Shown piece by piece: positions 21,649 through 35,601 of a stretch of DNA of 64,000 nucleotides. Made by a program: the position numbers and the translations under genes. Source of the stretch: Sulfurospirillaceae bacterium. GTDB taxonomy: Bacteria; Campylobacterota; Campylobacteria; Campylobacterales; Sulfurospirillaceae. The notes below the pieces were generated by a model. The model did not search any database, had not been told where the DNA came from, and saw only the letters and a list, made by a program, of their open reading frames with translations. Numbering within the stretch: position 1 is the stretch's first letter; each line of letters begins with the position of its first letter. The stretch covers positions 310,001 to 374,000 of the forward strand of contig JAQUGO010000002.1 of NCBI GenBank assembly GCA_028684065.1. The letters run 5' to 3'.

Positions 21649-22304
21649 ATGCTTGATTCTGCTCATTTTCAAACAAAAATACGTCTTCAAAAAAATAAAA
21701 AAATGGCTGATGACATTGCTAAAGTATGTACTCTTTCTCCTAGCGTGTATGAAGCTTTTTGCAAGAGTGAGCGTGAACTTTTTGTACCCCTTGGTTTTAG
21801 TATGCATGCTTATAGACTTGATGCCCTTCCTTTGGCGGCAAACCAATGGATTAGTTCTCCTTTAACAGTTGCAAAGATGACTGAAGCCCTTACATGTAAA
21901 GGGGCTGATTCTGTCTTAGAAATCGGTTGCGGTAGTGGCTATCAAGCATTAATTTTGAGCAAACTAATTAGGCGTGTTTTTACCATTGAACGTATTGAAC
22001 GATTGTTAAGAGAAGCGAAAGAGCGTTTTAAATCTTTAGGGATTAGTACGGTTCATACACGATTTGATGATGGCCAAAATGGATGGCGAGAATTTGCACC
22101 TTATGACCGTATACTCTTCTCTGCTTCAATCCCCGAAGTATCACAAAAAATTTTTGAACAACTTAAAATTGGTGGAATTTTGGTCGCACCCATTGAAAAA
22201 GGGGATAAACAAATTATTACACGCTTTTGCAAAACAGCAACAGGTATTATCAAAGAAGAGCTTGATGACTGCCTCTTTGTACCCGTCAAAAATGGTAGAG
22301 AATT

Positions 22305-22308
<4 letters not shown>
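21649..22308 (+). CDS. pcm: Protein-L-isoaspartate O-methyltransferase
   Basis: QWISSPLTVAKMTEAL, VLEIGCGSGYQALIL. Confidence 0.93.
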
Positions 22309-25575
<3,267 letters not shown>

Positions 25576-25585
25576 TTATCTAAAC

Positions 25586-26452
25586 CTACTTACTTTTATC
25601 ATGAAAATAATTTGTAGCCTCTACAAAGCCCTCTATAGAGCCACAATCAAAACGTTTTCCTTTAAATTTATAAGCAATAACTTTACCTTGTTTGGCAAGT
25701 TCTAGGAGTGCATCTGTGATTTGAATTTCTCCACCTTTTCCAGGTTTTGTATTTTCTATTATCTCAAAAATATCAGGTGTTAGAATATAACGTCCAATAA
25801 TTGCTAGGTTGCTTGGTGCATCTTTGGGATCTGGTTTTTCAACCATGTCAGTAACGCGTAAAACACACTCATTACCATCTACAATACGTCCTGCAATAAC
25901 ACCATATTTATTGGTATCTTCTTTAGGTACTTCTTCAATAGCAACAACAGCACAACTGTATTTTTCATACACTTCAACCATCTGCTTAAGCACAGGATCT
26001 CCACCATCATTGTCACACAAGTCATCTGCCAAAATAACCGCAAATGGCTCATCACCAATCAATGTTTTACCTGTTAAGATAGCATGTCCCAACCCTTTCA
26101 TTTCGACTTGTCTCGTATAACTAAAGGTGCAATTATCAATCAAATTACGAATTTCTGTTAAATAACTCTCTTTGGACGTTCCTTTAATTTGATGTTCCAA
26201 TTCATAACTGACATCAAAATGATCTTCAATGGCTCGCTTTCCACGTCCTGTTACAATCGCCATTGTATCAATGCCTGCACTCACAGCCTCTTCCACACCA
26301 TACTGAATTAAAGGCTTTGTTAAAACAGGTAACATTTCTTTAGGCATGGCCTTAGTAGCAGGTAAAAATCGTGTACCATACCCAGCGGCTGGGAAAAGAC
26401 ATTTTTTAACTGATTTTAAACTATTTATTTTATATTTTGAACCACTTGACAA
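25586..26452 (-). CDS. galU: UTP-glucose-1-phosphate uridylyltransferase
   Basis: KCLFPAAGYGTRFLPATKAMPKEMLPV. Confidence 0.96.
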   Translation of the reverse strand: MSSGSKYKINSLKSVKKCLFPAAGYGTRFLPATKAMPKEMLPVLTKPLIQYGVEEAVSAGIDTMAIVTGRGKRAIEDHFDVSYELEHQIKGTSKESYLTEIRNLIDNCTFSYTRQVEMKGLGHAILTGKTLIGDEPFAVILADDLCDNDGGDPVLKQMVEVYEKYSCAVVAIEEVPKEDTNKYGVIAGRIVDGNECVLRVTDMVEKPDPKDAPSNLAIIGRYILTPDIFEIIENTKPGKGGEIQITDALLELAKQGKVIAYKFKGKRFDCGSIEGFVEATNYFHDKSK

Positions 26453-26623
26453 CGTATGACTCCTTATAATATTTGCGTAATTCTACCTTAATTCTTTTTC
26501 ATTTTTGATTAGTGTAAAATCTAAGCATTTAAAAAAATTTTTACCTTTTTAGAAAGAATTTCATACCATTATCACGCCTTTTTTGCTACGCTATAAACAT
26601 CTTTACATGTGAAAGGTTTACCA

Positions 26624-28291
26624 ATGATTCAAAGCTATTTTCTCAAATTAAGCGCCTTTTTTTTACTGCTTTTCTTAACACTGATAGGTCTTTCTTTTTT
26701 CATTACACAACCAAGTATTATTGCTATTGCTTCCTTGATAGTTTTTTGTGTGGCGATATTTTGTATTTATACCTTAATTCTCAAACCAATAGATAGCGCC
26801 TTTCAAGCAATGACTAAATTTGATGCTCGTAGTAAAATAGAAAGAGAGACATATAAAAAAGAATTTTTACGTGTTAGCGAAAAAAGCTCTTTTATTCAAG
26901 AGCTTTTTACAAAAATCTATAAACTAATTGGCACACTGACAGCATTAAGTGAAAATTACTCTCAAAGTGCGGGTAAAAATTCTATTGCAACAGCTCAATT
27001 AATGTTCTCTATTGATAATATGTCAAAAAAACTGGAAGAAAAAGCCAAAGGAATTGCTGAAATTTCCACCTCTGCACAAAATATTTTTGAACACGTTAAC
27101 ATCGTCAGTGCCAATTCACAGGAAGCATCTTCCTTTGCAAAAGTGTCTATGAATGAAAGCCGAAAAAGTATTAGTGAATTAAACGATATTATTCACAAAA
27201 TGAATGCTATTAACATCCAAACCAGTGATGCCTCTACCAAAGTAAATGAACTTAAGGAGAAATCTATTTCTATTCAAAATGTCACAACTGTCATCGATGA
27301 TATTGCTGACCAAACTAATTTATTGGCCTTGAATGCGGCTATTGAGGCAGCTCGAGCAGGAGAGCATGGAAGAGGTTTTGCCGTCGTTGCAGATGAGGTA
27401 CGAAACCTAGCAGAGAGGACTAGCAAATCAACAGGTGAAGTCACAATTATTGTTAAGCAAATTCAACAAGATACCAATGATGTTTTTGGGAGTATAGAGG
27501 CCCTTCGTAAAGAGGTAGACAATGCAACAGCCAAAGTACAATTTGTAGGCGAGGAGATCAAATCATTTATTAATAACGCCGAAAAAATTGAACAACAAAT
27601 TGCCAATATTGCTCAAAGTTCCGACCACAATAGCGAGCAACTTTTAAGCATACGTGATTCAATTGGAAAGATTAGTGAACAACTTGAATCAGGAACCAAA
27701 GAAATGCGACAAATTTCAGGGCAAACACAAGCTATCATCAACAGTGCCGAAGAAGCACATGAAAGCCTCAGTGAATTTGCAATGGATGAGTATCATGAAA
27801 AAATGTATGGCCAATGTAAACATGCAAAAGAGAGCATAGAAGCTATTCTTACTCAAGCTATAGAAAGTGGTAAATTAAGTCTGGATGATGTTTTTGACAC
27901 TAACTTTAAACCAATTGCGAACACAAACCCTCAAAAATTTTCAACACGTTATGATAGTTATGCAGATCAGACATTCCCTGCTGTGGTCGATAAAATTATG
28001 CGTGAAAACAATAATACTTTTTATTCTGTTGCGATGCATAAATCTGGCTATATTTCCACACATAGTGCTAGAGCTCCTCTGACAGGTAATTATGATAAAG
28101 ATCTTTTTGGTAATCGTACCAAACGTATTTTTACCGATAGAGGGCTTAGAGGTGCAAACCACGAAAAACGTGTCTTATTGCAAACCTATCGTCGAGAAGA
28201 TGGTGTTGTTATGCATGATATTTCAATGCCAATCTATGTTAAAGGTCGCCATTGGGGTGGCTACCGAATAGGATATAGACCTAAAGAATAA
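26624..28291 (+). CDS. Methyl-accepting chemotaxis protein with C-terminal sensor-like domain
   Basis: Two N-terminal TM helices separated by a very short loop; [38 protein letters not shown] hairpin; C-terminal [11 protein letters not shown] domain. Confidence 0.95.
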   Translation: MIQSYFLKLSAFFLLLFLTLIGLSFFITQPSIIAIASLIVFCVAIFCIYTLILKPIDSAFQAMTKFDARSKIERETYKKEFLRVSEKSSFIQELFTKIYKLIGTLTALSENYSQSAGKNSIATAQLMFSIDNMSKKLEEKAKGIAEISTSAQNIFEHVNIVSANSQEASSFAKVSMNESRKSISELNDIIHKMNAINIQTSDASTKVNELKEKSISIQNVTTVIDDIADQTNLLALNAAIEAARAGEHGRGFAVVADEVRNLAERTSKSTGEVTIIVKQIQQDTNDVFGSIEALRKEVDNATAKVQFVGEEIKSFINNAEKIEQQIANIAQSSDHNSEQLLSIRDSIGKISEQLESGTKEMRQISGQTQAIINSAEEAHESLSEFAMDEYHEKMYGQCKHAKESIEAILTQAIESGKLSLDDVFDTNFKPIANTNPQKFSTRYDSYADQTFPAVVDKIMRENNNTFYSVAMHKSGYISTHSARAPLTGNYDKDLFGNRTKRIFTDRGLRGANHEKRVLLQTYRREDGVVMHDISMPIYVKGRHWGGYRIGYRPKE

Positions 28292-28577
28292 TTTTTCAAC
28301 CAATTGTTTACATTATTATTCTACTTTAGGTGAGTGTTTCAAAAATACTCACCTTTCCTTAAAAACACCATAAACTCCTTAAAATAATCATTTAATTATA
28401 CTATATATTTAGTTTTAAATTTTAAATTATTCTTAATATTTAAAATTTTTATACCTTCTTTACTAAAATTAAAGTGTAATATTGTTACTTATATAAAATA
28501 TATATCACTAAATTCCTATATATTTATTTTTTATTAAGCTTATTTATATATAATTCCAAAAATTAAAAGGAGACGCA

Positions 28578-28685
28578 ATGTTAAAGAAAGTTAATGCAAA
28601 AAATGTAGGTCTCATCATCACACTTACAAATGTTGTCTTGTTTGCGATAGGTTTTGTTTATCTAACTGTAAATACTGCAGCTTAA
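28578..28685 (+). CDS. Small membrane protein, 35 aa (MLKKVNAKNVGLIITLTNVVLFAIGFVYLTVNTAA)
   Basis: AAAAGGAGA SD 6-8 nt upstream, single TM helix, terminator directly downstream; absent from ORF track. Confidence 0.72.
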   Translation: MLKKVNAKNVGLIITLTNVVLFAIGFVYLTVNTAA

Positions 28686-28693
28686 TACCTTTT

Positions 28694-28730
28694 GTGGCGA
28701 AAATCCTTTTTCGCCACGTCTTATTTTTCT
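28694..28730 (+). terminator. Rho-independent terminator
   Basis: GTGGCGAAAA-tcct-TTTTCGCCAC then gtcttatttttctt. Confidence 0.85.
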
Positions 28731-28803
28731 TCGCTCTAAGTACCCCTTAACACCGCTCATGCTAAGATAAATTTTATAATGAATCTTACGATAAAGGCTT
28801 AAG

Positions 28804-29568
28804 GTGAACCCTTCTCACACCAAAAAAAGCTCCCCTACCATTTGGGATAAAAAAGCCAAACAATACGCTCGCTTTTCGCATGACCCAAATACATTTACAC
28901 AAAAAATTCTTACTAAAATTGCCCAACGTGGTATTTCATTTCAGAATAAAAGTATTCTTGACATTGGTTGTGGAACAGGTGTGTATACTTTACATATTGC
29001 AAGCTCTGCACAATCTGTATGTGCTTTAGATTTTTCACAAGAAATGCTCGATATTTTGTATAGTGATGCACAAAAAGAAAATTTATTATCAAAATTTTCC
29101 TTTACATGTAGCACATGGAGTGATTTTCCACGTGAAAATACATTTGATATTGTCTTTTCTTCTATGTCACCAGCCTTTAAAAGTGATGAAGATTTTGAAA
29201 AAATGAATGCACTTGCTCGTGAATATTGTATCTATCTTGGATGGGCAGGAAAAAGAATATCGCCACTTCTGGATGAAGTTTTCAAAGCACATGGTTTCAC
29301 GCCAAAAGTTCCTCCAGGTTCAGATAAACTAAAAACGTGGCTTGACACGAAAAATATTTTTTATACAAAAGAGTATATTGAAGATGAGTGGACGACCTTA
29401 AAAAGCCAGCAAGAAGCTATTGATTCTATGTTATGGCACTTAGAAATTAATGAAAAAGAGGCCAATGAAACTCTTGTGAAAAAGATTGTTGCCTCTTATT
29501 GCAATGCAGAAGGTAAGGTAGCCGTACATGTTAGTGTAGGATTAGAACTTATTTCATGGTCAAAATAG
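28804..29568 (+). CDS. Class I SAM-dependent methyltransferase
   Basis: SILDIGCGTGVYTLHIA; GTG start. Confidence 0.85.
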   Translation: MNPSHTKKSSPTIWDKKAKQYARFSHDPNTFTQKILTKIAQRGISFQNKSILDIGCGTGVYTLHIASSAQSVCALDFSQEMLDILYSDAQKENLLSKFSFTCSTWSDFPRENTFDIVFSSMSPAFKSDEDFEKMNALAREYCIYLGWAGKRISPLLDEVFKAHGFTPKVPPGSDKLKTWLDTKNIFYTKEYIEDEWTTLKSQQEAIDSMLWHLEINEKEANETLVKKIVASYCNAEGKVAVHVSVGLELISWSK

Positions 29569-29573
29569 GGAGT

Positions 29574-29774
29574 CTATTTTTCTTTGTCTTCCAATAATTG
29601 CTTCATTTTTCGCTCCATTCTCTTTTCAAAGGCCTCATTAGAAGGTGATTCTTCAGAAGAAAATTTGGCTTTTCCATACAACACACAGCCTTTATCACCG
29701 GGGTCACACTCTTTTTTAATAATATCACACAATCCTTGCCGTTCATGAGGACATGACCAACCACCAACATTCAT
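29574..29774 (-). CDS. Small Cys-containing hypothetical protein
   Basis: MNVGGWSCPHERQGLCDIIKKECDPGDKGCVLYGK; four regularly spaced Cys plus His. Confidence 0.7.
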   Translation of the reverse strand: MNVGGWSCPHERQGLCDIIKKECDPGDKGCVLYGKAKFSSEESPSNEAFEKRMERKMKQLLEDKEK

Positions 29775-29786
29775 GGGACTAACTCC

Positions 29787-30425
29787 TTATATGTAGTGGC
29801 CGACTAAAGTCGTAATACCACCAACAACAAACTGAACAGCAATAGCTCCAACAATTAAACCCATCAAGCGACTGACTATTTTTTGTCCCGTAATGCCTAA
29901 ATACTGCCTAATATAAATACTATTTTTGAAAGCAAGATAAACACTCAATGCTACAATTAAGTAGGCAATAATCAGTGAAGAGAGGCCTATAAAATCCATG
30001 TTTTGACCTCTTAAAATGATAATCGTTGCGAAGATACCAGGCCCAAAAGTAATTGGGATACCTAAAGGGATGACAGAAAACTCATCATTTTTAATCGCTT
30101 CCTCGCGCTCTTCTTCCGTTTGATTTTTGGCTTCCATTGAGCCTTGTACCATTTTGATAGCGGTTAATAAAAGTACGATTCCACCCATCACTTTTAAAGA
30201 ATCAATTTCAATACCAAAAAGATTGAGTAAAAAGTTGCCTGTTGCCAAAACTACAAAAAAAGCGACGATAATAGTTATCGTCGCTTTAAAGGCTATTTTA
30301 TTAATTGCCTCTTTTGTTGTATTTTGAGGAAGAAGTGAGAGCATTATTGCACTCACCCCTAAAGGGTCAACAATCGCCATCATAGTGATGGTATGTTGCA
30401 AGAGTAAGTTGAAAAATTCTATCAT
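29787..30425 (-). CDS. MarC family integral membrane protein
   Basis: MAIVDPLGVSAIMLSLLP, PLGIPITFGPG, multi-TM. Confidence 0.9.
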   Translation of the reverse strand: MIEFFNLLLQHTITMMAIVDPLGVSAIMLSLLPQNTTKEAINKIAFKATITIIVAFFVVLATGNFLLNLFGIEIDSLKVMGGIVLLLTAIKMVQGSMEAKNQTEEEREEAIKNDEFSVIPLGIPITFGPGIFATIIILRGQNMDFIGLSSLIIAYLIVALSVYLAFKNSIYIRQYLGITGQKIVSRLMGLIVGAIAVQFVVGGITTLVGHYI

Positions 30426-32104
30426 TATTCTTCAGTTTTCAACATGGCACCATTACTGGCGTTCGTCACAAGTTGTCGGTATTGTTTTAACCAACTTCCC
30501 TTAATCTCTTTCACTTTAGGTTTAAATGCCGCTTTACGCTTTGCAATTTCCGCATCACTGAGTTCAACTTCTATCGTGTATGCATCTACGTCAATATGAA
30601 TCGTATCGCCATCTTGAACTAAGCCTATCATACCACCTTCTGCTGCTTCAGGGCTTACATGTCCGATACTAAGTCCTCTAGTTGCACCCGAGAAGCGTCC
30701 ATCAGTAATCAGTGCCACATCAGCGCCCAAACCCATACCCATAATCAAACTGGTAGGAGAGAGCATTTCTTGCATCCCTGGACCCCCTCGAGGACCCTCA
30801 TAACGGATGATAACAACGTCACCTTTTTTAACTTTCCCACTTACAATGCCAGCAAGTGATTCTTGTTGTGAATCAAAGCAAACTGCCTTGCCAGAAAACT
30901 TGCGCTCTCCTGTAATGCCTGCCGTTTTAATAACACAACCCTCAAGTGCAAGATTACCAAATAAAATTGCAAGCCCACCTACTTTTGAATAAGGATTCTC
31001 AAGTGTGTGGATAATAGCGGTATCTTTAATCTCAGCATCTTTGATACGCTCACCCACACTTTCGCCAGTCACGGTTAAATTATCTAAAGCAAGGGCACCA
31101 TTATCACGTCTACTCATCTCTTTCATAACTGCACTAACGCCACCTGCACGGTTAATGTCTTCCATATGTACTGTTGAGAGGGAAGGGGAAATTTTTGCGA
31201 TATGCGATACTTTTTTACTGATTTCATTAATGTTTTTGATATCAAAGGTCACACCTGCTTCTCTGGCTATGGCTAACATGTGAAGCACTGTATTTGAACT
31301 TCCACCCATCGCCATATCCACAGCAAAGGCATTACGAACTGCCTTTTCATTCAAAATATTTCTAAAATTATATGTGCTATCCAAAGCAATTTCACATACT
31401 CTTTTTGCTGCTGCTCGAATTAATACTTCTCGTTCAGGCGTCAAAGCTGGAATAGTGCCATTACCGGGGAGTGCGATACCCATTGCTTCCATTAAAGTAT
31501 TCATACTATTAGCTGTAAACATACCTGAACATGAACCGCCACTTGGGCACGCGTTACATTCAATGTCTGTTAGTTCAGCCTCAGAAATATCCCCTTTTTC
31601 AAATTTTCCAACAGCTTCAAATGCCGTCGCCAAATCAATAGGATTCCCTTCTTTGGTATACCCTTTTTTCATCGGACCACCACTTACAAAAACTGTTGGC
31701 ACATTAACACGTAATGCTCCCATTATCATACCTGGGACGATTTTATCGCAGTTTGGCATACAAATCATTGCATCAAGTTTATGAGCATTCATCACCGTCT
31801 CAATAGAGTTAGCAATAAGTTCCCGACTTGGAAGTGAATAAAGCATTCCATCATGTCCCATTGCAATACCATCATCTACACCTATAGTATTAAATTCAAA
31901 AGGAATACATCCATTTTTCCGAATCTCATCTTTGATAATTTTGCCATATTCTGCTAAAAAAAAGTGTCCAGGAATAATGTCAATATAAGAATTGGCTACC
32001 CCAATAAATGGCTTATCAAAATCTTCGCTTTTCACACCTGTTGCTCGAAATAAGCTTCGGTGTGGCGCTCTATCGTACCCTTTTTTTACCTGATCGCTAC
32101 GCAT
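30425..32104 (-). CDS. ilvD: Dihydroxy-acid dehydratase
   Basis: [35 protein letters not shown]. Confidence 0.96.
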   Translation of the reverse strand: MRSDQVKKGYDRAPHRSLFRATGVKSEDFDKPFIGVANSYIDIIPGHFFLAEYGKIIKDEIRKNGCIPFEFNTIGVDDGIAMGHDGMLYSLPSRELIANSIETVMNAHKLDAMICMPNCDKIVPGMIMGALRVNVPTVFVSGGPMKKGYTKEGNPIDLATAFEAVGKFEKGDISEAELTDIECNACPSGGSCSGMFTANSMNTLMEAMGIALPGNGTIPALTPEREVLIRAAAKRVCEIALDSTYNFRNILNEKAVRNAFAVDMAMGGSSNTVLHMLAIAREAGVTFDIKNINEISKKVSHIAKISPSLSTVHMEDINRAGGVSAVMKEMSRRDNGALALDNLTVTGESVGERIKDAEIKDTAIIHTLENPYSKVGGLAILFGNLALEGCVIKTAGITGERKFSGKAVCFDSQQESLAGIVSGKVKKGDVVIIRYEGPRGGPGMQEMLSPTSLIMGMGLGADVALITDGRFSGATRGLSIGHVSPEAAEGGMIGLVQDGDTIHIDVDAYTIEVELSDAEIAKRKAAFKPKVKEIKGSWLKQYRQLVTNASNGAMLKTEE

Positions 32105-32232
32105 AAAAAGTCCTTCTGTTTTTGATAATTATAGCGCAACTTAGCTACTATTTCTTACATGTAAGTATTTTTTTCAAAAAAGAACTTTACTTTACGAAAA
32201 AAAACTGATATACTTTCAACTCTTTTTTAGAT

Positions 32233-32307
<75 letters not shown>

Positions 32308-32334
32308 TTTCTTTTAAAAAAGATGCAAAGCGTT

Positions 32335-32422
32335 GCCCGGATGGCGAAACTGGTAGACGCAAGGGACTTAAAATCCCTCGCCCGTTTTGGGCGTGCCGGT
32401 TCAAATCCGGCTCCGGGCACCA
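32335..32422 (+). tRNA. tRNA-Leu (TAA)
   Basis: GCCCGGA/TCCGGGC acceptor, anticodon TAA, long variable arm, CCA. Confidence 0.95.
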
Positions 32423-32465
32423 CCACATTTTTCAATAGCGTAAAATAAGCGATTTTACACGGAAC

Positions 32466-32539
32466 GGCGATATGGCCAAGTGGTAAGGCACGAGCCTGCA
32501 AAGCTCCGATCCCCGGTTCAAATCCGGGTGTCGCCTCCA
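32466..32539 (+). tRNA. tRNA-Cys (GCA)
   Basis: GGCGATA/TGTCGCC acceptor, anticodon GCA, CCA. Confidence 0.94.
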
Positions 32540-32564
32540 AAATTTTACAAAACTTTTCATACGT

Positions 32565-32652
32565 CGGGAGATGGCAGAGCGGCTTAATGCGGCGGTCTTG
32601 AAAACCGTTGAGGGTAATACCTCCGGGGGTTCAAATCCCTCTCTCCCGGCCA
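32565..32652 (+). tRNA. tRNA-Ser (TGA)
   Basis: CGGGAGA/TCTCCCG acceptor, anticodon TGA, long variable arm, CCA. Confidence 0.94.
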
Positions 32653-33038
32653 CTATTTCAAAAACCCCTAAAATAAGCATCAAAATTAATTTAATTTTTC
32701 AAGGTAGCTATAGCGTAGCTAAACTGCTTTAAAAAAGCTCTATTCTTGGCTCATTTGCCGTACATCATTCTTCATAAACTTGTTCATCTTTGAGATACCA
32801 TAGACACATCAACATACCTTAATATTTGTACGAATAGATTAATACTGCATCAATCTATTTACTATCATGATTACAAAAAGTGAATGGATATTATAGAGAA
32901 TAAAAGTAACCATTCTATCCATTAATACTGATATTTTATTTTGTAAATAATTTTTTTTTAAATTGACAGAACTTTGCAAGAACTTAACATTAGGATGTAC
33001 TTAGTTTTTATCAATCTTAATGAAAGGTGGTTTGTTTT

Positions 33039-34502
33039 ATGGACAATCAAGTAAAATTAACACCCAGTGCAATCGCGATAGCGATTACACTTATTATATG
33101 GTTCGGCATTACCGTTCCGCAAGGAGTTACACCAGAAGCATGGCACTTACTGGCTTTGTTTGTTGGTTCAATTGCAGCTATTATAGGCAAAGCAATGCCT
33201 ATAGGCTCTATTGCAATTATTGCTATTACGTTGGTTGCTCTTACGGGGGTTACCAATCCAAAACCAGCCATTGCTATGAAAGATGCGCTTAGTGGATTTT
33301 CCAATTCTCTGATTTGGTTAATAGGAATCTCTATTATCATCTCTCGAGGTTTAGCGAAGACGGGATTAGGCAATAGAATTGGTTACTATTTTATCTCTCT
33401 ATTTGGTAGAAAAACGATTGGAATTGGGTATGCCTTGGCTATCTCAGAGCTTGTTATCGCCCCAGTAACACCAAGTAATACGGCTCGTGGTGGTGGAATT
33501 ATCCATCCTATTATGAAATCCATTGCCACTAGTTTTAATTCCTCACCCGAAGAGGGAACCTCCAATAAAATTGGTAAGTACCTAGCACTGGTGAGTTTTC
33601 ACATCAATCCTATCACTTCAGCTATGTTTATCACAGCAACGGCACCCAATCCCTTAATTGTTAAATTTGTAGCCGAAGCAACCCATTCAAACATTAGTAT
33701 CACATGGGGTCAATGGGCACTGGCAGGATTACTCCCGGGCTTGGTTTGTATCGCACTTGTTCCTTTTGTTGTGAAGTTTTTTTACCCACCTGAAATTACA
33801 GAAACGCCTAGTGCCCCAGAGTTTGCTAGAGAAAAATTAACGCAACTGGGTGAAATGAAAGCTCAAGAAAAAATTATGATTGGTGTATTTACATTACTTC
33901 TACTTCTTTGGGCAGGGGTTCCGGCGATGATTTTTGGTCAAGCATATGCTGTCAACTCTACCGCCGTTGCTTTTCTTGGACTTTCCATTCTTTTAGTGAC
34001 AAAAGTGTTGACATGGGAAGATGTTTTGAAAGAAAAAGCCGCGTGGGATACCATCACATGGTTTGCAGCACTTGTGATGATGGCATCATATCTGCAAAAG
34101 TTGGGGCTTATAAAATGGTTTTCTGTCGTTATTGAGACCAATATTGCAAGTTTTGGTCTTGGTTGGGGATGGGCCGTGTTCATTTTAGTCGCCGTTTATT
34201 TGTATTCACACTATTTTTTTGCTAGTACGACTGCACACATTACTGCCATGTTTGCAGCATTTTTTACCGCAGGGATTGCGCTTGGAGCACCACCGCTCTT
34301 TTTAGCTTTCATCATGATAGGCGCTTCATCTATGATGATGACATTGACACACTATGCGACAGGGACATCACCTATTGTCTTTGGTTCAGGATACACAACA
34401 TTACAAGAATGGTGGAAGATGGGGCTTATTATGAGTATTGTTAATATGAGTATTTGGACACTTGTAGGTGCTGTTTGGTGGAAATTTTTGGGTTTCTGGT
34501 AG
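33039..34502 (+). CDS. DASS/SLC13-family anion (dicarboxylate/citrate-type) permease
   Basis: VIAPVTPSNTARGGGI signature, ~12 TM; ATG at 33039 after SD. Confidence 0.88.
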   Translation: MDNQVKLTPSAIAIAITLIIWFGITVPQGVTPEAWHLLALFVGSIAAIIGKAMPIGSIAIIAITLVALTGVTNPKPAIAMKDALSGFSNSLIWLIGISIIISRGLAKTGLGNRIGYYFISLFGRKTIGIGYALAISELVIAPVTPSNTARGGGIIHPIMKSIATSFNSSPEEGTSNKIGKYLALVSFHINPITSAMFITATAPNPLIVKFVAEATHSNISITWGQWALAGLLPGLVCIALVPFVVKFFYPPEITETPSAPEFAREKLTQLGEMKAQEKIMIGVFTLLLLLWAGVPAMIFGQAYAVNSTAVAFLGLSILLVTKVLTWEDVLKEKAAWDTITWFAALVMMASYLQKLGLIKWFSVVIETNIASFGLGWGWAVFILVAVYLYSHYFFASTTAHITAMFAAFFTAGIALGAPPLFLAFIMIGASSMMMTLTHYATGTSPIVFGSGYTTLQEWWKMGLIMSIVNMSIWTLVGAVWWKFLGFW

Positions 34503-34590
34503 ACAATAACTTCTTTTTAGATAGTGCAAGGGTTAAGATGTTAAAATTGTCCTAACCCTACGTTCGATTCAAGAGGAGAAACTATACCCT

Positions 34591-35601
34591 ATGTTGTATT
34601 CACAAAAATTAAGTAGACACTTTTTTGGGCTTACAAGTGTCGTCTCTTGTTTATTACTAATCGTATTATCAACATTTCTTCGAGCAGAAGAAAGTTATCC
34701 TAATAAACCTATTGAAATGATTGTTGGCTTTGGTGCAGGGGGAAGTACCGACACATTAGCGCGATCTATGGCTCCATATCTCTCTAAAATCTTAAATGTT
34801 CCTATTCATGTCCGTAATATTCCAGGCCGTGGGTCAGCCGCTGCAATCGAGGCGTTTTTACAAACAACAAACGATGGCTATACCATCCTTTGTTCCGCTT
34901 TTTCTCCTTTTTTCCTCGAAGCCATATTGCGAGAAGGTAATCATTTTACTATATCTGATTTGGATTATCTCAATATTCAATCGTATGGATTTGATGTTGT
35001 GGCGGTTAATGGGGAAAGCCCTATTGCAACACTTTCTGAGTTGTTACTAGCCTTAAAAGAATCTACTAAAACGCTTAAAATTGCGGTTGTTGAAAATTCA
35101 AATGGCTATTTTCTCTTAAGGTTAATGATGGAGGCCATGAACATTCCTATCAGCACGATTGAACTTCACCGTTTCGATAGTGATTATGCTGCAAGACAAG
35201 CTATCGTCAATGGTGAGATGGATGTCATTTTTGTGAGTTCAAAAGGAGCTGAATTGATCCGTGGGTTCATTACGCCATTGGCTATTAATGCACAAGAACG
35301 TCAACTTGAGTGGGATATTCCTACGGTCAACGAAGCACTTACCCCGTTAGGATTTCAAATACCCCATGTCCCCGATTATATGCGCGGATTTGCGGTTCAA
35401 CAATCTTTGAAAGATTTGTATCCTGAGCGTTATGATAAACTCCATGACGCTTTCATGTTACTTATGGCAAAAAAGAGTGTGCAACGAGATTTGAAAGCAA
35501 ATAAAGTGGGAGGGACATGGACAGGTCCAGAGAATTCCACACAAATGCTCAATGATGCTTTCGTTATTTTTCAAAAATACAATTACTTGTTGGAAAAATG
35601 A
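34591..35601 (+). CDS. Tripartite tricarboxylate transporter (TctC/Bug family) substrate-binding protein
   Basis: Signal peptide then YPNKPIEMIVGFGAGGSTDTLARSMAPYLSKIL, characteristic TctC N-terminus. Confidence 0.9.
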   Translation: MLYSQKLSRHFFGLTSVVSCLLLIVLSTFLRAEESYPNKPIEMIVGFGAGGSTDTLARSMAPYLSKILNVPIHVRNIPGRGSAAAIEAFLQTTNDGYTILCSAFSPFFLEAILREGNHFTISDLDYLNIQSYGFDVVAVNGESPIATLSELLLALKESTKTLKIAVVENSNGYFLLRLMMEAMNIPISTIELHRFDSDYAARQAIVNGEMDVIFVSSKGAELIRGFITPLAINAQERQLEWDIPTVNEALTPLGFQIPHVPDYMRGFAVQQSLKDLYPERYDKLHDAFMLLMAKKSVQRDLKANKVGGTWTGPENSTQMLNDAFVIFQKYNYLLEK

